Assembly: GCF_003003215.1 (NCBI RefSeq)
Contig: NZ_PVUF01000016.1
Span: 1 to 64,000, forward strand
From: Tritonibacter scottomollicae
GTDB lineage: Bacteria; Pseudomonadota; Alphaproteobacteria; Rhodobacterales; Rhodobacteraceae
DNA length: 64,000 nt
Direction: 5' to 3'
Below the pieces are notes generated by a model. That model searched no databases and was not told the DNA's origin. It was given only the letters and a program-made list of their open reading frames with translations. Both the position numbers and the translations under genes were made by a program. Below are positions 52,026 through 61,095 of the stretch, one piece after another (position 1 is the stretch's first letter; every line of letters begins with the position of its first letter).

Positions 52026-53117
52026 ATGCCCAACCGTTCCCAGATCGAAGCCCGCGCGGCGCTGTTGCGTCAGCGCTTTGAGGTGGCGGGGGGCGTGGTC
52101 GTCGACCCGCCCCTGCTGCAGAATGCCGACACGCTGCTTGACCTTTATGGCGAGGACATCCGCGCTCGCGCCTATGTGACCTCGGATGCGCTGCGCGGCG
52201 AGCAGATGCTGCGGCCCGACTACACGCTGCCGGTGGTCGAGATGCACATGAAAGGCGGTGCGGAACCGGCGCGCTACACCTACGCTGGCGAAGTGTTCCG
52301 CCGGCAGGAGCATGACCCGGATCGCGCCAATGAATTTGTCCAGGTCGGCTATGAGGTCTTTGACCGCACCGATCCGGCGGATGCGGATGCGGAGGTCTTT
52401 GCGCTGTTTCACCTGCAGCTACGTGGTCTTGAGCTGCGCGTGGCGACCGGCGACATCGGTATCCTGATGGCGGCGGTCGAAGGGCTGAAAACCACCGAGG
52501 TGCGCAAGGCGGCGTTGCGACGTCACATTTGGCGACCACGCCGGTTCCGCGCGCTGCTGGACCGGTTTGCAGGCCGCACACCGATCTCCGAGAGCCGCAA
52601 GAAACTGCTGTCGACCTCCGGCCCTTTGACCGGCTCTGCGCCGGAAATAGGAAAACGCCGGGCGGCGGAGATCGACACCCGTATCGAGACCCTGCGGGGG
52701 GATGCCGCTGCGCCGCCGATCGCTGAGCATGAGATGGCCGCACTCGAAGCCTTGCTGGCGGTGCGCGAAACCATTCCCTATGCACTGGAGCAAATGCGCG
52801 ACATCGCGGTGGACCTACCGTCGATCCTGCCGGCGCTGGACCGGCTGGAGGCGCGGGCCTCGGCGCTGCGGGCCCGGGGCATCGATGTCGACCGGCTTGA
52901 TTTCGAGGCCGCCTATGGGCGCACCTCGATGGAATATTACGACGGGTTTGTCTTTGGGTTTTACGCCGAGCGCCGCCCGGATCTGCCGCCGATCGCCACT
53001 GGCGGGCGCTATGACGCGCTGACGCGGCTGTTGGGGCAGGGGGACGAGATCCCGGCTGTGGGCGGCGTGATCCGCCCCGATCTGATCCTGACGCTGGAAG
53101 GGGAGGCCCGGACATGA
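52026..53117 (+). CDS. hisZ: ATP phosphoribosyltransferase regulatory subunit
   Basis: 363 residues, a HisRS-like catalytic domain without the anticodon-binding domain: LRPDYTLPVVEMHM, YTYAGEVFRRQEHDPD, FGFYAERRPDLPPIATGGRY. HisZ binds the short form of HisG and is required for its activity and histidine feedback; the next gene is exactly that form, overlapping by 4 bases. It starts 2 bases after the hisS stop. Confidence 0.95.
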   Translation: MPNRSQIEARAALLRQRFEVAGGVVVDPPLLQNADTLLDLYGEDIRARAYVTSDALRGEQMLRPDYTLPVVEMHMKGGAEPARYTYAGEVFRRQEHDPDRANEFVQVGYEVFDRTDPADADAEVFALFHLQLRGLELRVATGDIGILMAAVEGLKTTEVRKAALRRHIWRPRRFRALLDRFAGRTPISESRKKLLSTSGPLTGSAPEIGKRRAAEIDTRIETLRGDAAAPPIAEHEMAALEALLAVRETIPYALEQMRDIAVDLPSILPALDRLEARASALRARGIDVDRLDFEAAYGRTSMEYYDGFVFGFYAERRPDLPPIATGGRYDALTRLLGQGDEIPAVGGVIRPDLILTLEGEART

Positions 53118-53806
53118 GCATCAAGCTGGGCGTGCCGTCCAAGGGACGGCTGATGGAGAAGACCTTCGACTGGTTTGCCAAGCGCGGCATCACCCTGTCG
53201 CGGACCGGGTCTGATCGTGAATACGCAGGCGCGGTCGAGGGTGTGGAGGGCGTCGATCTGGTGCTGCTCTCGGCGGGCGAGATCCCGCGCGAACTGGCCG
53301 CCGGGCGCATCCACCTCGGGGTGACCGGCACCGACCTGGTGCATGAGAAGCTGCCGCGCTGGGAACAGCAGGTCGAGGAGCTGGAGCCAATGGGCTTTGG
53401 TGAAGCGGACCTGATCCTGGCGGTGCCGCAGTTCTGGATCGATGTGGACACGCTGGAGGATCTGGACGCGGTCTCTGCCGCCTTCCGCCGCACCCATGGC
53501 CACCGGCTGCGGATTGCCACCAAATATCACCGGCTGATCCGCGAATTCCTCGCCGATGCGGGGGTTGCGGATTACCAGTTGGTGGACAGCCAGGGCGCCA
53601 CCGAAGGCACGGTGAAGAACGAGACCGCCGAGATGGTGGCTGATATCACCTCCACCGGCGAGACCCTGCGTGCCAACCATTTGAAGATCCTGTCGGACGG
53701 TCTGGTGTTGCGCAGCCAGGCCACCCTGTGGCGCAGCCGGGTGGCCAAATGTTCGCCCGAGGACAAGGCGGTGCTGAAGGCTCTGCTGGATCGTTTCGAC
53801 GGGTAG
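53114..53806 (+). CDS. hisG: ATP phosphoribosyltransferase, short form
   Basis: 230 residues, lacking the C-terminal ACT-like regulatory domain, hence dependent on HisZ. KLGVPSKGRLMEKTFDWFA at the N-terminus, GVTGTDLVHE and the PRPP-binding region near DSQGATEGTVKNET are diagnostic. It carries out the first step of histidine synthesis. A hairpin repeat begins one base after its stop codon. Confidence 0.96.
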   Translation: MSIKLGVPSKGRLMEKTFDWFAKRGITLSRTGSDREYAGAVEGVEGVDLVLLSAGEIPRELAAGRIHLGVTGTDLVHEKLPRWEQQVEELEPMGFGEADLILAVPQFWIDVDTLEDLDAVSAAFRRTHGHRLRIATKYHRLIREFLADAGVADYQLVDSQGATEGTVKNETAEMVADITSTGETLRANHLKILSDGLVLRSQATLWRSRVAKCSPEDKAVLKALLDRFDG

Positions 53807-53807
53807 G

Positions 53808-53843
53808 GGGATGCGAGGCTCTGCCTCGCGCTCCGAGATATTT
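53808..53843 (+). repeat. Dispersed 36-bp hairpin repeat, copy 2 (terminator after hisG)
   Basis: Identical over 36 bases to the reverse complement of 6477-6512. The stem-loop GCGAGGC-TCT-GCCTCGC is followed by CTCCGAGATATTT and a GAAAAGATGAAGG tail. Starting immediately after the hisG stop, it likely ends the hisS-hisZ-hisG transcript. Confidence 0.88.
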
Positions 53844-53946
53844 GTGAAAAGATGAAGGGCTGCGTTCTCGCAGTCCTTTTCTTTTGGCACGAACGTCTCA
53901 GGGGGAAGTACGGCAGGTCCGGAGTGGCGGCGTTCAGATCTTGGGC

Positions 53947-54378
53947 TCAGAGCACCCCAATTTCGGCCAGAGCCTGCGACAGTTCAACAGGCAGGGCCTC
54001 TTCCTGGTCGCGCCCCTCGGGCAGGTCTGCCGGGGTGTCCTCAGGTTTCAGGTAGCGCCAGCCCTGAAAGGGGCGCTTGGGGGCGGTGTTGGTGCGGCGC
54101 ACTTCTGGAGCGAGCACAATGGCGCAGCGGCGGATCTCGTCCTCGCCTCGCACCTCATCCATGCGCAGGATACGCTGGCGGCACTGGATCATCCCCTTGA
54201 TAACCCAGTAGATCGAGCCGCCGTTGAGGATCTCGTCCTCGCGTTTCGGCCACATGCGCGTGACATGGCGCGGCAATCCGTCAGCCCAGCGTTGCGCATA
54301 GCTGGCTTGCCAATCCATCAGCCCCTCGACGCTTTCGGTGCCGACCGAAAGCTTCAGGAGGTTTACATGCTTATCCAC
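53947..54378 (-). CDS. DUF1489 family protein
   Basis: 143 residues from a GTG start at 54378; GGGGAC lies about 9 bases upstream. The segments NLLKLSVGTESVEGLMDW, GLPRHVTRMWPKR, GGSIYWVIKGMIQCRQRIL and RRPFQGWRYLK are diagnostic of DUF1489, a family widespread in Rhizobiales and Rhodobacterales without a known function. It is convergent with hisG and divergent from nrdJ. The GTG overlaps a DnaA-box sequence at 54371-54379. Confidence 0.88.
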   Translation of the reverse strand: MDKHVNLLKLSVGTESVEGLMDWQASYAQRWADGLPRHVTRMWPKREDEILNGGSIYWVIKGMIQCRQRILRMDEVRGEDEIRRCAIVLAPEVRRTNTAPKRPFQGWRYLKPEDTPADLPEGRDQEEALPVELSQALAEIGVL

Positions 54379-54379
54379 A
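54371..54379. promoter_or_regulatory. Perfect DnaA-box sequence upstream of nrdJ
   Basis: TTATCCACA matches the high-affinity DnaA box exactly, 187 bp upstream of the nrdJ start. A 9-mer can occur by chance, but DnaA control of ribonucleotide reductase genes is known for E. coli nrdAB. Confidence 0.35.
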
Positions 54380-54565
54380 GCTTGTCCCCAGAGTCGTCCA
54401 GTGTTTCAGCTGTATATAGTAGCTCCCGTAGTGTTGGCGGCAAGGTCTTGTGGTGTATTCGTGAATAAAATGCTAAACTGTCCGGAAATCACCGTTGAGA
54501 GCGGGCCTCTCTCGGGCTATCTACACTGCTTGTTTGCACACCGACCGACCACAGGGATTCGCCAT

Positions 54566-56863
54566 ATGAGCCGCTTTGCCGCCCCCATCGCCGAGCAGAT
54601 TTGGGACATGAAATATCGTTTCAAGGATGCTGAGGGCACGCCGATCGACGCCACTGTCGAGGACAGCTGGCGGCGGATTGCCCGCGATTTGGCGCGGGCC
54701 GAGGCCAAGCCTGACGTGTGGGAGGAGAAATTCTATGCCGCACTTGAGGATTTCCAATATCTTCCGGCAGGTCGGATCACCGCCGGGGCTGGGACTGCAC
54801 GGCAGGTGACATTGTTCAACTGCTTTGTGATGGGCACGGTGCCGGACAGCATGGGCGGCATCTTCGACATGTTGAAAGAGGCGGCCCTGACCATGCAGCA
54901 GGGCGGCGGGATCGGCTATGATTTCTCCACCATCCGGCCGCGCGGCGCTGATGTGAAGGGTGTGGCGGCGGATGCGTCCGGACCATTGTCCTTTATGGAT
55001 GTCTGGGACGCCATGTGCCGTACCATCATGTCGGCGGGCTCGCGCCGCGGGGCGATGATGGCCACCATGCGCTGCGACCACCCGGATATCGAGAGTTTCA
55101 TCACCGCCAAATCCGACCCCGCCCGCCTGCGCATGTTCAACATGTCGGTGCTGGTCACCGATCCGTTCATGGATGCGGTGAAGGCCGACGGCCCCTGGGA
55201 GCTGACCTTTGGCGGCAAGGTCTATCACACGGTGCAGGCGCGGGATCTGTGGAACAAGATCATGCAGGCGACCTATGATTATGCCGAGCCGGGAGTGATC
55301 TTCATCGACCGGATCAACGCCGCCAACAACCTGAACTACGTCGAGCAGATCGCCGCCACCAACCCCTGTGGCGAGCAACCGCTGCCGCCCTATGGCGCCT
55401 GTCTGCTGGGCTCGATCAACCTCGCGCGGCTGGTGACCAACCCGTTCGACAACGATGCCGAGCTGGACCCGGAGGGATTGAAAGAGCTGGTCGCCACCGC
55501 CGTGCGGATGATGGACAATGTGGTCGATGTCTCCAAGTTCCCGCTGGAGGCGCAGGCACAGGAAGCGCAGAACAAGCGTCGCATCGGCCTCGGGGTGACT
55601 GGCCTCGCGGATGCGCTCCTGATGCTGGGGCTGCGCTATGGCTCCGACGAGGCGGCGCGTCAGACCGAGCGCTGGCTGCACCAGATTGCCCGCGCCGCCT
55701 ATCTGGCCTCGGTGGACCTCGCTAAGGAAAAAGGCGCCTTTCCGCTGTTCGATGCCGAGGCCTATCTGGCGTCGGGCAACATGATGAACATGGATGATGA
55801 CGTGCGCGAGGCCATCCGCGAGCACGGCATCCGCAACGCGCTGCTAACGTCGATCGCGCCCACCGGCACCATCAGCCTCTATGCCGGCAATGTCTCCTCC
55901 GGGATCGAGCCGGTGTTTGCCTATGCCTACACCCGCAAGGTGCTGCAGAAGGACGGCTCGCGCACCGAAGAGGAAGTGGTGGATTACGCGGTGCAGATGT
56001 ATCGCGAGAAATTCGGCGATGATGCCGAACTGCCCGACTATTTCGTGAACGCGCAGACTCTGGCACCCGCCGATCACGTGAAGATGCAGGCGGCGGCGCA
56101 GAAATGGATCGACAGTTCCATCTCCAAGACCATCAATTGCCCCGAGGATATCGACTTCGAGGCCTTCAAGGACGTCTACATGCAGGCCTGGGATCAGGGC
56201 TGCAAGGGCTGCACCACCTATCGCCCCAATGATGTCACCGGCTCTGTCCTGTCTGTTTCCGAAAGCGCCGATACCGCGCCGGGCGAGAGCGTCGATGCGC
56301 CGCATGAAAGCGGTCTGGATGGCAATGGCGCTGAAGTGGTCTACATGTCGGAGCCGCTGGACCGGCCGCAGAGCCTGGAAGGCCATACTTACAAGCTCAA
56401 GTGGCCTGACAGTGAACACGCGATCTATCTGACCATCAACGATATTCTCATCAACGGTCACCGTCGTCCGTTTGAGGTCTTCATCAACTCAAAGAACATG
56501 GAGCACTACGCTTGGACGCTGGCCCTGACCCGGATGATCTCGGCCGTGTTCCGGCGCGGCGGTGATGTGTCCTTTGTGGTCGAGGAGCTGAAGGCCGTGT
56601 TCGATCCGCGGGGCGGTGCCTGGATGCAGGGCAAGTACATCCCCTCCATGCTGGCGGCGATCGGCGGCGTTATCGAGACGCATATGATCAAGACGGGCTT
56701 TATCGAAGGCGAGGGCATGGGGCTGAAGACCGACCCGACGGCGCAGGTGGTGAACCTGAACCAGCCGCGCGGCAAGGCCTGCCCGAGTTGTGGACAATAT
56801 GACATGCAGATGGTTGAGGGCTGCATGACCTGCCGCAGCTGCGGCCATTCTAAGTGCGGGTGA
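54566..56863 (+). CDS. nrdJ: Adenosylcobalamin-dependent (class II) ribonucleotide reductase
   Basis: 765 residues from the ATG at 54566 giving MSRFAAPIAEQ; upstream frame extension lacks family resemblance. It reduces ribonucleotides to deoxyribonucleotides using a B12 radical, independent of oxygen. Features: FNCFVMGTVPDS with the redox Cys, GGGIGYDFSTIRPRG, the radical-site NPCGEQPLPPYGACLLGSIN, the PTGTISL loop (IAPTGTISLYAG) and a C-terminal Cys cluster ACPSCGQ...CMTCRSCGHSKCG. Its B12 need matches the metH gene in this window. The 186-bp upstream region carries a DnaA-type box; I saw no cobalamin riboswitch. Confidence 0.95.
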   Translation: MSRFAAPIAEQIWDMKYRFKDAEGTPIDATVEDSWRRIARDLARAEAKPDVWEEKFYAALEDFQYLPAGRITAGAGTARQVTLFNCFVMGTVPDSMGGIFDMLKEAALTMQQGGGIGYDFSTIRPRGADVKGVAADASGPLSFMDVWDAMCRTIMSAGSRRGAMMATMRCDHPDIESFITAKSDPARLRMFNMSVLVTDPFMDAVKADGPWELTFGGKVYHTVQARDLWNKIMQATYDYAEPGVIFIDRINAANNLNYVEQIAATNPCGEQPLPPYGACLLGSINLARLVTNPFDNDAELDPEGLKELVATAVRMMDNVVDVSKFPLEAQAQEAQNKRRIGLGVTGLADALLMLGLRYGSDEAARQTERWLHQIARAAYLASVDLAKEKGAFPLFDAEAYLASGNMMNMDDDVREAIREHGIRNALLTSIAPTGTISLYAGNVSSGIEPVFAYAYTRKVLQKDGSRTEEEVVDYAVQMYREKFGDDAELPDYFVNAQTLAPADHVKMQAAAQKWIDSSISKTINCPEDIDFEAFKDVYMQAWDQGCKGCTTYRPNDVTGSVLSVSESADTAPGESVDAPHESGLDGNGAEVVYMSEPLDRPQSLEGHTYKLKWPDSEHAIYLTINDILINGHRRPFEVFINSKNMEHYAWTLALTRMISAVFRRGGDVSFVVEELKAVFDPRGGAWMQGKYIPSMLAAIGGVIETHMIKTGFIEGEGMGLKTDPTAQVVNLNQPRGKACPSCGQYDMQMVEGCMTCRSCGHSKCG

Positions 56864-57181
56864 TTTATCCGCGGGAGATGAAGTGTGTCTGACCTACGAT
56901 AAAATGTCCATTTCCGGGGTAATTTGACCATTCCGGCACAGATCAAATGACCACCGGCTGCACTGCAGTCGGTGGTTTCTTTTTATATCAATGGCTTGCG
57001 TGTCTGGCGGTTTCGCGGCCTCTGATGCGCCGTCGTAGCGCTCCGCCCTGTTGGGCGCCGTTGACGGCCAGCCGCGCTTTCGGCATCCATCAGGGCCAAT
57101 CCCGGCCGGGTTCTTTCCAACATCCCCCTCATGCAGAACCTCTGCCTGAGGGCATGGCGCAACGCGCCAGAAAGGACCTCC
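56864..57181. other. Spacer with probable insertion-sequence remnant
   Basis: Between 56895 and 56960 three related words recur (AAATGTCCA, ATTTGACCA, AAATGACCA) together with TTCCGG/TTTCCGG, a pattern like the multiple terminal repeats of IS21-type elements. No transposase is present. It marks the left edge of the accessory island. Confidence 0.35.
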
Positions 57182-58279
57182 ATGACGAAAATCAAGTTCA
57201 TCGATGCCCACTTCTCCGATCCCGACGAGAACGAGTTCGCGCTCAAGCGCCGCTTCGAATGGCACCTGCGCAAGCTCCGTGCCCTTCAGGATGGGGTATC
57301 CCCAAAGGTGCCGAGAGACTTTGAAGATGAGTTGCGCTGGAACGAGGACCTCATCGCGGTGCATCTCTCGGAAAAGGACCGTAACAAGGTGCTGCGCCGT
57401 GCGCGCCGGGTAATGGGCGCGCGTGCCAAGGCTTCCGGGCTCAGCCATCTTAGGTCTGATGACCGGCGCGCGCTGGAGGTGTTCCGCGGCGGGGCTGAGC
57501 TGGTCGGCATCGCCAGCGAACACCGCGCCGATGAGATCGCCGCGGCCATTCATGCCGAGATGCCCTGGATGGCGGCCGCCACTGACTTCCTCTGGAAGGC
57601 GATGCGCCGCTCGGTGCGGGCGGGGGAGCCCGGGTTCCGGCTGCCGCCCGTGCTGCTCGATGGCCCGCCGGGGGGCGGCAAGAGCGTGTGGTCGCGCGAA
57701 CTCGGGCGCCATCTCGGGGTGCCGCGCTGTGGCATCGAGGGAACCGCAGAGCAGGCCTCCTTCGTCGTGAACGGCTCGCAACGCGGCTGGGGTTCGGCCT
57801 TCCCTGGACGGCCTCTGCAGGCCATCGTGCAGAGCCTCTGCGCGAACCCGATCGTGGTGATCGACGAGATCGAGAAGGCCGGGAGGCCGACCTCGACCAA
57901 GGGACAGGCCTACGGCTTGGCCGACGGGCTGCTGCCGCTGCTGGAGCGCTCGTCTGCCGTGGCATGGAAGTGCCCCTATTATCAGGTCGGCTTCGACATG
58001 TCCTGGATCAGCTGGGTCCTGACCTCGAACAGCCTGAGGACGCTTCCGGCCCCGTTCCTGAGCCGCCTGGACATCCTGCGTCTAGTCGGCCCTGGCAAGA
58101 GTGATCTCATCTCCTTCGCGGAGCGCGAGGCCGCACGACGGGGGCTGTCTGATGCTGCCCTGGGCGCGATCTGCGAGGTGATCGATCAGATTGCTCAGGC
58201 GCATGAACTCAATCTGCGCCATGTGTCCAGGATGCTGTCGAGGGCGGAGGCGATGGCAAGCAGCCCGCTGTCGCATTGA
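57182..58279 (+). CDS. Orphan AAA+ ATPase, Lon-like ATPase domain without protease
   Basis: 365 residues from the ATG at 57182 (GAAAGGACC upstream). The ~150-residue N-terminal region is helical and charged. The AAA+ core has Walker A LLDGPPGGGKSVW, Walker B NPIVVIDEIEKAG, sensor-1 WVLTSNSL and an arginine-finger-like PAPFLSRLDI, all in Lon-type contexts. The C-terminal ~60 residues are the helical lid; the Ser-Lys protease domain of Lon is missing. It is unlikely to be a simple truncation because the end is clean and the N-terminus differs. It stands alone. A remodelling ATPase of an accessory system is possible; partners are not evident. Confidence 0.8.
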   Translation: MTKIKFIDAHFSDPDENEFALKRRFEWHLRKLRALQDGVSPKVPRDFEDELRWNEDLIAVHLSEKDRNKVLRRARRVMGARAKASGLSHLRSDDRRALEVFRGGAELVGIASEHRADEIAAAIHAEMPWMAAATDFLWKAMRRSVRAGEPGFRLPPVLLDGPPGGGKSVWSRELGRHLGVPRCGIEGTAEQASFVVNGSQRGWGSAFPGRPLQAIVQSLCANPIVVIDEIEKAGRPTSTKGQAYGLADGLLPLLERSSAVAWKCPYYQVGFDMSWISWVLTSNSLRTLPAPFLSRLDILRLVGPGKSDLISFAEREAARRGLSDAALGAICEVIDQIAQAHELNLRHVSRMLSRAEAMASSPLSH

Positions 58280-58779
58280 GTGGTTGATGCGAGCGCGCGC
58301 CTTAGGTCGGTCAAGACCAACGCAGCCGCTTGGGCTGATGGCCGCAGCTGGCGGGTGTAAGCTCAAGCGGCATTCGTGCAAGGCGCAACTTTACGCCAGG
58401 CGCCGACACGAAGGGCGGCAACCGGACCTTGGCTGCGTCTGCGAAGGTTCCGCGCCAAGCGGGCAAAAGCGGCCATTCAAGCCCTGGCCGAACGAAACCC
58501 ACATGCTGCGCTGCGCACCAAGGTCGGCTATGCGCAGGAAGCGCCTTTTGCAAACTCAGGCGTTTGACGCAGCCAGCAGTGGTTTTAAGCTGCGGCGCAG
58601 TACACCATTCCCGCCGTTCGCTGCGACTGTGAAGTTTTGAACCCAGTGCGTTCAAACAGTGCGGACAAAGCGACATTCGTTGCGGGTGAGCCAAAGTAGG
58701 CTTTCGCCAGTTCAACACTCTGCTCGACGAATGTTAAAGGTTCCACTATTACGCCGACTTATAGAGATGGAAAATTAAG
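58280..58779. other. Non-coding spacer with short recurring words
   Basis: GC-rich DNA without a credible gene. Words such as GCGGCATTCGT, GCGGCCATTC and GCGACATTCGTTGC recur, and TTTGCAAACTCAG (about 58551) appears again near 59690. Similar material fills 62.4-62.85 kb. It may be degenerate repeat or decayed coding DNA. Confidence 0.35.
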
Positions 58780-59559
58780 ATGACCAGAAAATCTGATGCG
58801 CGCCTCAATAGAGATCGAAAAGGCATCCCTCAAAAGAAAAAAATTGCACATACTGAAATCGATCACGATAAGAAAGTGAAGTTTATTCTGACTAATGATA
58901 TTTTGGTGAATCAACTTAAACGTGACGGCCCGCGCGTGGCAAGATCATTTGACAGGCTGGCTAAACATGAAATTGCAGAGTGCAGCGTGCTGTTTTCATC
59001 AGTTCAAGGTATGTTGCTGCGACATCTCCCCCACATTGACGATAACGGATTTAAAGCGACGTCTGCTCGCCTTTTATCTAGTGCATCGAACTCTTACGTT
59101 GCTAGTTTAGAAGTCGCGCGGCACGGGTTTCCAAGACAATATGGTTCCTTGGCTCGAATGGTTGTCGAAACGCTTGCTACCGTTCTTGCACTTGCTACCA
59201 ACTCGGAAGCATTGGAGCAGTTTCACTCAGGCAAGTTGGCGTCGAGCAAGTGCGTCACCTGGGCAAAAAATACATTACCTATACTTCCACCCTTGTGGCG
59301 CATGTTGAGTAATGATTTTGTCCATATTGGTAAAGGTCACTCCACACTAGACATGCCAAAACAATACACATCGGACGATGAAGCGCTTGGTTTCATAATG
59401 GGATCAATGATGATGATGGCTTGGCTGCTGCAAATCGTTACAGAACTTGTTTTTGCTGATGAACAAATTGACCTACTGTATTGGAAGCGATCTGGCGACG
59501 GGTGGTCATTCGATCCTTCACCAGAAGCGGTTAAATGGATGGATGAGCATTTGGCATGA
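58780..59559 (+). CDS. Uncharacterised accessory protein
   Basis: 259 residues. Base composition and codon use are clearly more AT-rich than those of the core genes, suggesting transfer. The N-terminal 35 residues are very basic (MTRKSDARLNRDRKGIPQKK). The rest looks helical, with RQYGSLARMVVETLATVLAL, a central Cys-Trp segment and a GSMMMMAWLLQIVTELVFAD stretch near 205-225 that could be a membrane helix or buried core. The combination recalls DUF5677-like helical proteins, but I do not claim a family. There is no coupled neighbour. Confidence 0.6.
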   Translation: MTRKSDARLNRDRKGIPQKKKIAHTEIDHDKKVKFILTNDILVNQLKRDGPRVARSFDRLAKHEIAECSVLFSSVQGMLLRHLPHIDDNGFKATSARLLSSASNSYVASLEVARHGFPRQYGSLARMVVETLATVLALATNSEALEQFHSGKLASSKCVTWAKNTLPILPPLWRMLSNDFVHIGKGHSTLDMPKQYTSDDEALGFIMGSMMMMAWLLQIVTELVFADEQIDLLYWKRSGDGWSFDPSPEAVKWMDEHLA

Positions 59560-59867
59560 ATTAACCAATTGGTATCGGCACTTACTTCCTAAGTTCCCGA
59601 AAGCTGCCATCCAAGAGGTGGTGGCCGCTCCGGCTGATGCTGCGCCCCCAATTAGTGGCAGCGATGCGCAGATAGCGCATTTGCAAACTCAGCCTTTCAG
59701 CTTGTTGAAGCGGGAATCTTCGCCGCACAGCCGCATCAAAAAGCTGCCTTTAGCTGCACATGCAGCGTTACAACGCTGCAGAAAAGCCGCCCAACGGACA
59801 AAGCTGCTGTTCGCCCGTATGGCAGATTCGACTTTAATTTAGCTAAAAGCGTGCATTGGTAATATGC
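59560..59867. other. Spacer, no supported gene
   Basis: This spacer carries recurring short words like those at 58.3-58.8 kb, including TTTGCAAACTCAG near 59690. The overlapping frames show no protein family. Confidence 0.35.
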
Positions 59868-60482
59868 TTACCACTTCGACCTGAGCGAAACTGCTTTAAG
59901 TGTGACCGGGCGAATCTTTCCATTCTGATCTGCGGTTGCGACAGAGGTCTGAATCTTTTTTGGCGTCTTCCTGAACCACTGTGAGCACAGGCTTGCCAAG
60001 TCTTGATTTCCCAGCTGTTCGACAAATTGCATCAATAGAGTTTCAGATAGTTCTGGGTTGTGTTGGAAAAAGAACTGACCAGCATGGCTCATTTCGTTTG
60101 GATTTCCTGCCATGTCTGAGAAGCGCTTCTGAAACATTTTAGGACGCGCGGTAAAGGCGGTCTTCTTAAGTGTTCCAAAGTTTGGAGCCATGAAGTCGAG
60201 CAACCACCCGTCAGCCTCAACCCAACAATGAAATCCCTCGCTAGTGCTCGTTATTCCCGCATGAGTTACCTCGCCGAAACAGAGAACTTGATGGTCATCG
60301 CCCAAGTGATACGTTGCCAAACCGCAACGAACCTTTGCATCTACCCCGAAATGATCGACCAAGATGTTTGCTCCAAAGAGGCTGTAGTAGATGCAAGCAT
60401 AGGCAGGATCACCATCTTCGCTTTCGACTACTGCCGAAATGATTTGAAAAATTCGTTCGTAATCTCTCAGCTTAATCAGCAT
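59868..60482 (-). CDS. DUF2026-like protein with transglutaminase-type Cys-His-Asp arrangement
   Basis: 204 residues, AT-rich like its neighbours. Residues 25-100 carry AYACIYYSLFGANILVDHFG, ATYHLGDDHQVLCFGE and GFHCWVEADGWLLDFMAP. Cys30, His85 and Asp96 are placed as in papain/transglutaminase-like folds. I associate this pattern with DUF2026. The C-terminus is basic. The function is unknown; possible roles are a peptidase, an amidase or a non-catalytic binding domain. It lies within the accessory island. Confidence 0.65.
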   Translation of the reverse strand: MLIKLRDYERIFQIISAVVESEDGDPAYACIYYSLFGANILVDHFGVDAKVRCGLATYHLGDDHQVLCFGEVTHAGITSTSEGFHCWVEADGWLLDFMAPNFGTLKKTAFTARPKMFQKRFSDMAGNPNEMSHAGQFFFQHNPELSETLLMQFVEQLGNQDLASLCSQWFRKTPKKIQTSVATADQNGKIRPVTLKAVSLRSKW

Positions 60483-60810
60483 TGCCCACCTTCATAAACG
60501 ACATTGGCTTGCGCAAGAACGTTCGATTTACTATTCCAAGTCCGCTTCGCTGCATATAGCTGTCATAAGAGCATCGCGTAGCAGAGGTCAATTAGGGGAT
60601 CGATGCTTTCCTGTGATGGAAACGTAGCTTTGAGGACGATGTGACTTGCCGTCGGCTGACAGCAGCCAGCCCTTCGACGACATTCGCGCGTGGCGCAGCA
60701 TCAACTCTGCTGCAGGAGCTAAGCGAGATGGCCATCTTCCCGATAGCGGGCTCTTGCTAAGAATGCAGTATGAAAAAATGAGTATTTAGAGAGACACCGA
60801 TTAGCTTGGC
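60483..60810. other. Spacer, no supported gene
   Basis: Nothing recognised. It contains the likely promoter of the DUF2026-like gene near 60490-60560 and the 3' region of the HicA-like gene. Confidence 0.35.
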
Positions 60811-61095
60811 CTAAATATGTCCAGATTCATTCAGTAACTCCTCGTATTTCTCGTGGCTAAGCGTACAGTCCACAAGTTCCTGAAATTGTGGTTTTGTCAA
60901 TTTGCATTGGCGCGCCATCTGGGAGACAAGTGGAGGTCCTAGAGTTTTATACTTAGTGCCACGGGACGTCTTGGTGTTCACGATAGTTTTCTTGCCGTTC
61001 TTATCATAAAAATGAAAGTAGGAATGGTCGGTATTATTCTTCTGAAATCCTTTTCGAAGCAACGCTGCTTCAACATCATCACGCTTCATAGACAT
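60811..61095 (-). CDS. HicA-like toxin candidate
   Basis: 94 residues from the ATG at 61095. MKRDDVEAALLRKGFQKNNTDHSYFHFY resembles the alpha-beta-beta double-stranded-RNA-binding fold of HicA mRNA interferases, with His24 at the place of the catalytic His. KTIVNTKTSRGTKYKTLGPP, with conserved Thr, Ser and Lys, follows, then a helical tail (LTKPQFQELVDCTLSHEKYEEL) longer than in canonical ~60-residue HicA. It overlaps the stop of the upstream gene by one base (TGATG), so the two are co-translated, which fits a toxin-antitoxin type arrangement. Activity is not shown. Confidence 0.65.
   Translation of the reverse strand: MSMKRDDVEAALLRKGFQKNNTDHSYFHFYDKNGKKTIVNTKTSRGTKYKTLGPPLVSQMARQCKLTKPQFQELVDCTLSHEKYEELLNESGHI

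Noticed and set aside
54380-54565. A cobalamin riboswitch in front of nrdJ
   Set aside because: The B12-box and flanking conserved blocks are not visible in this 186-bp region.
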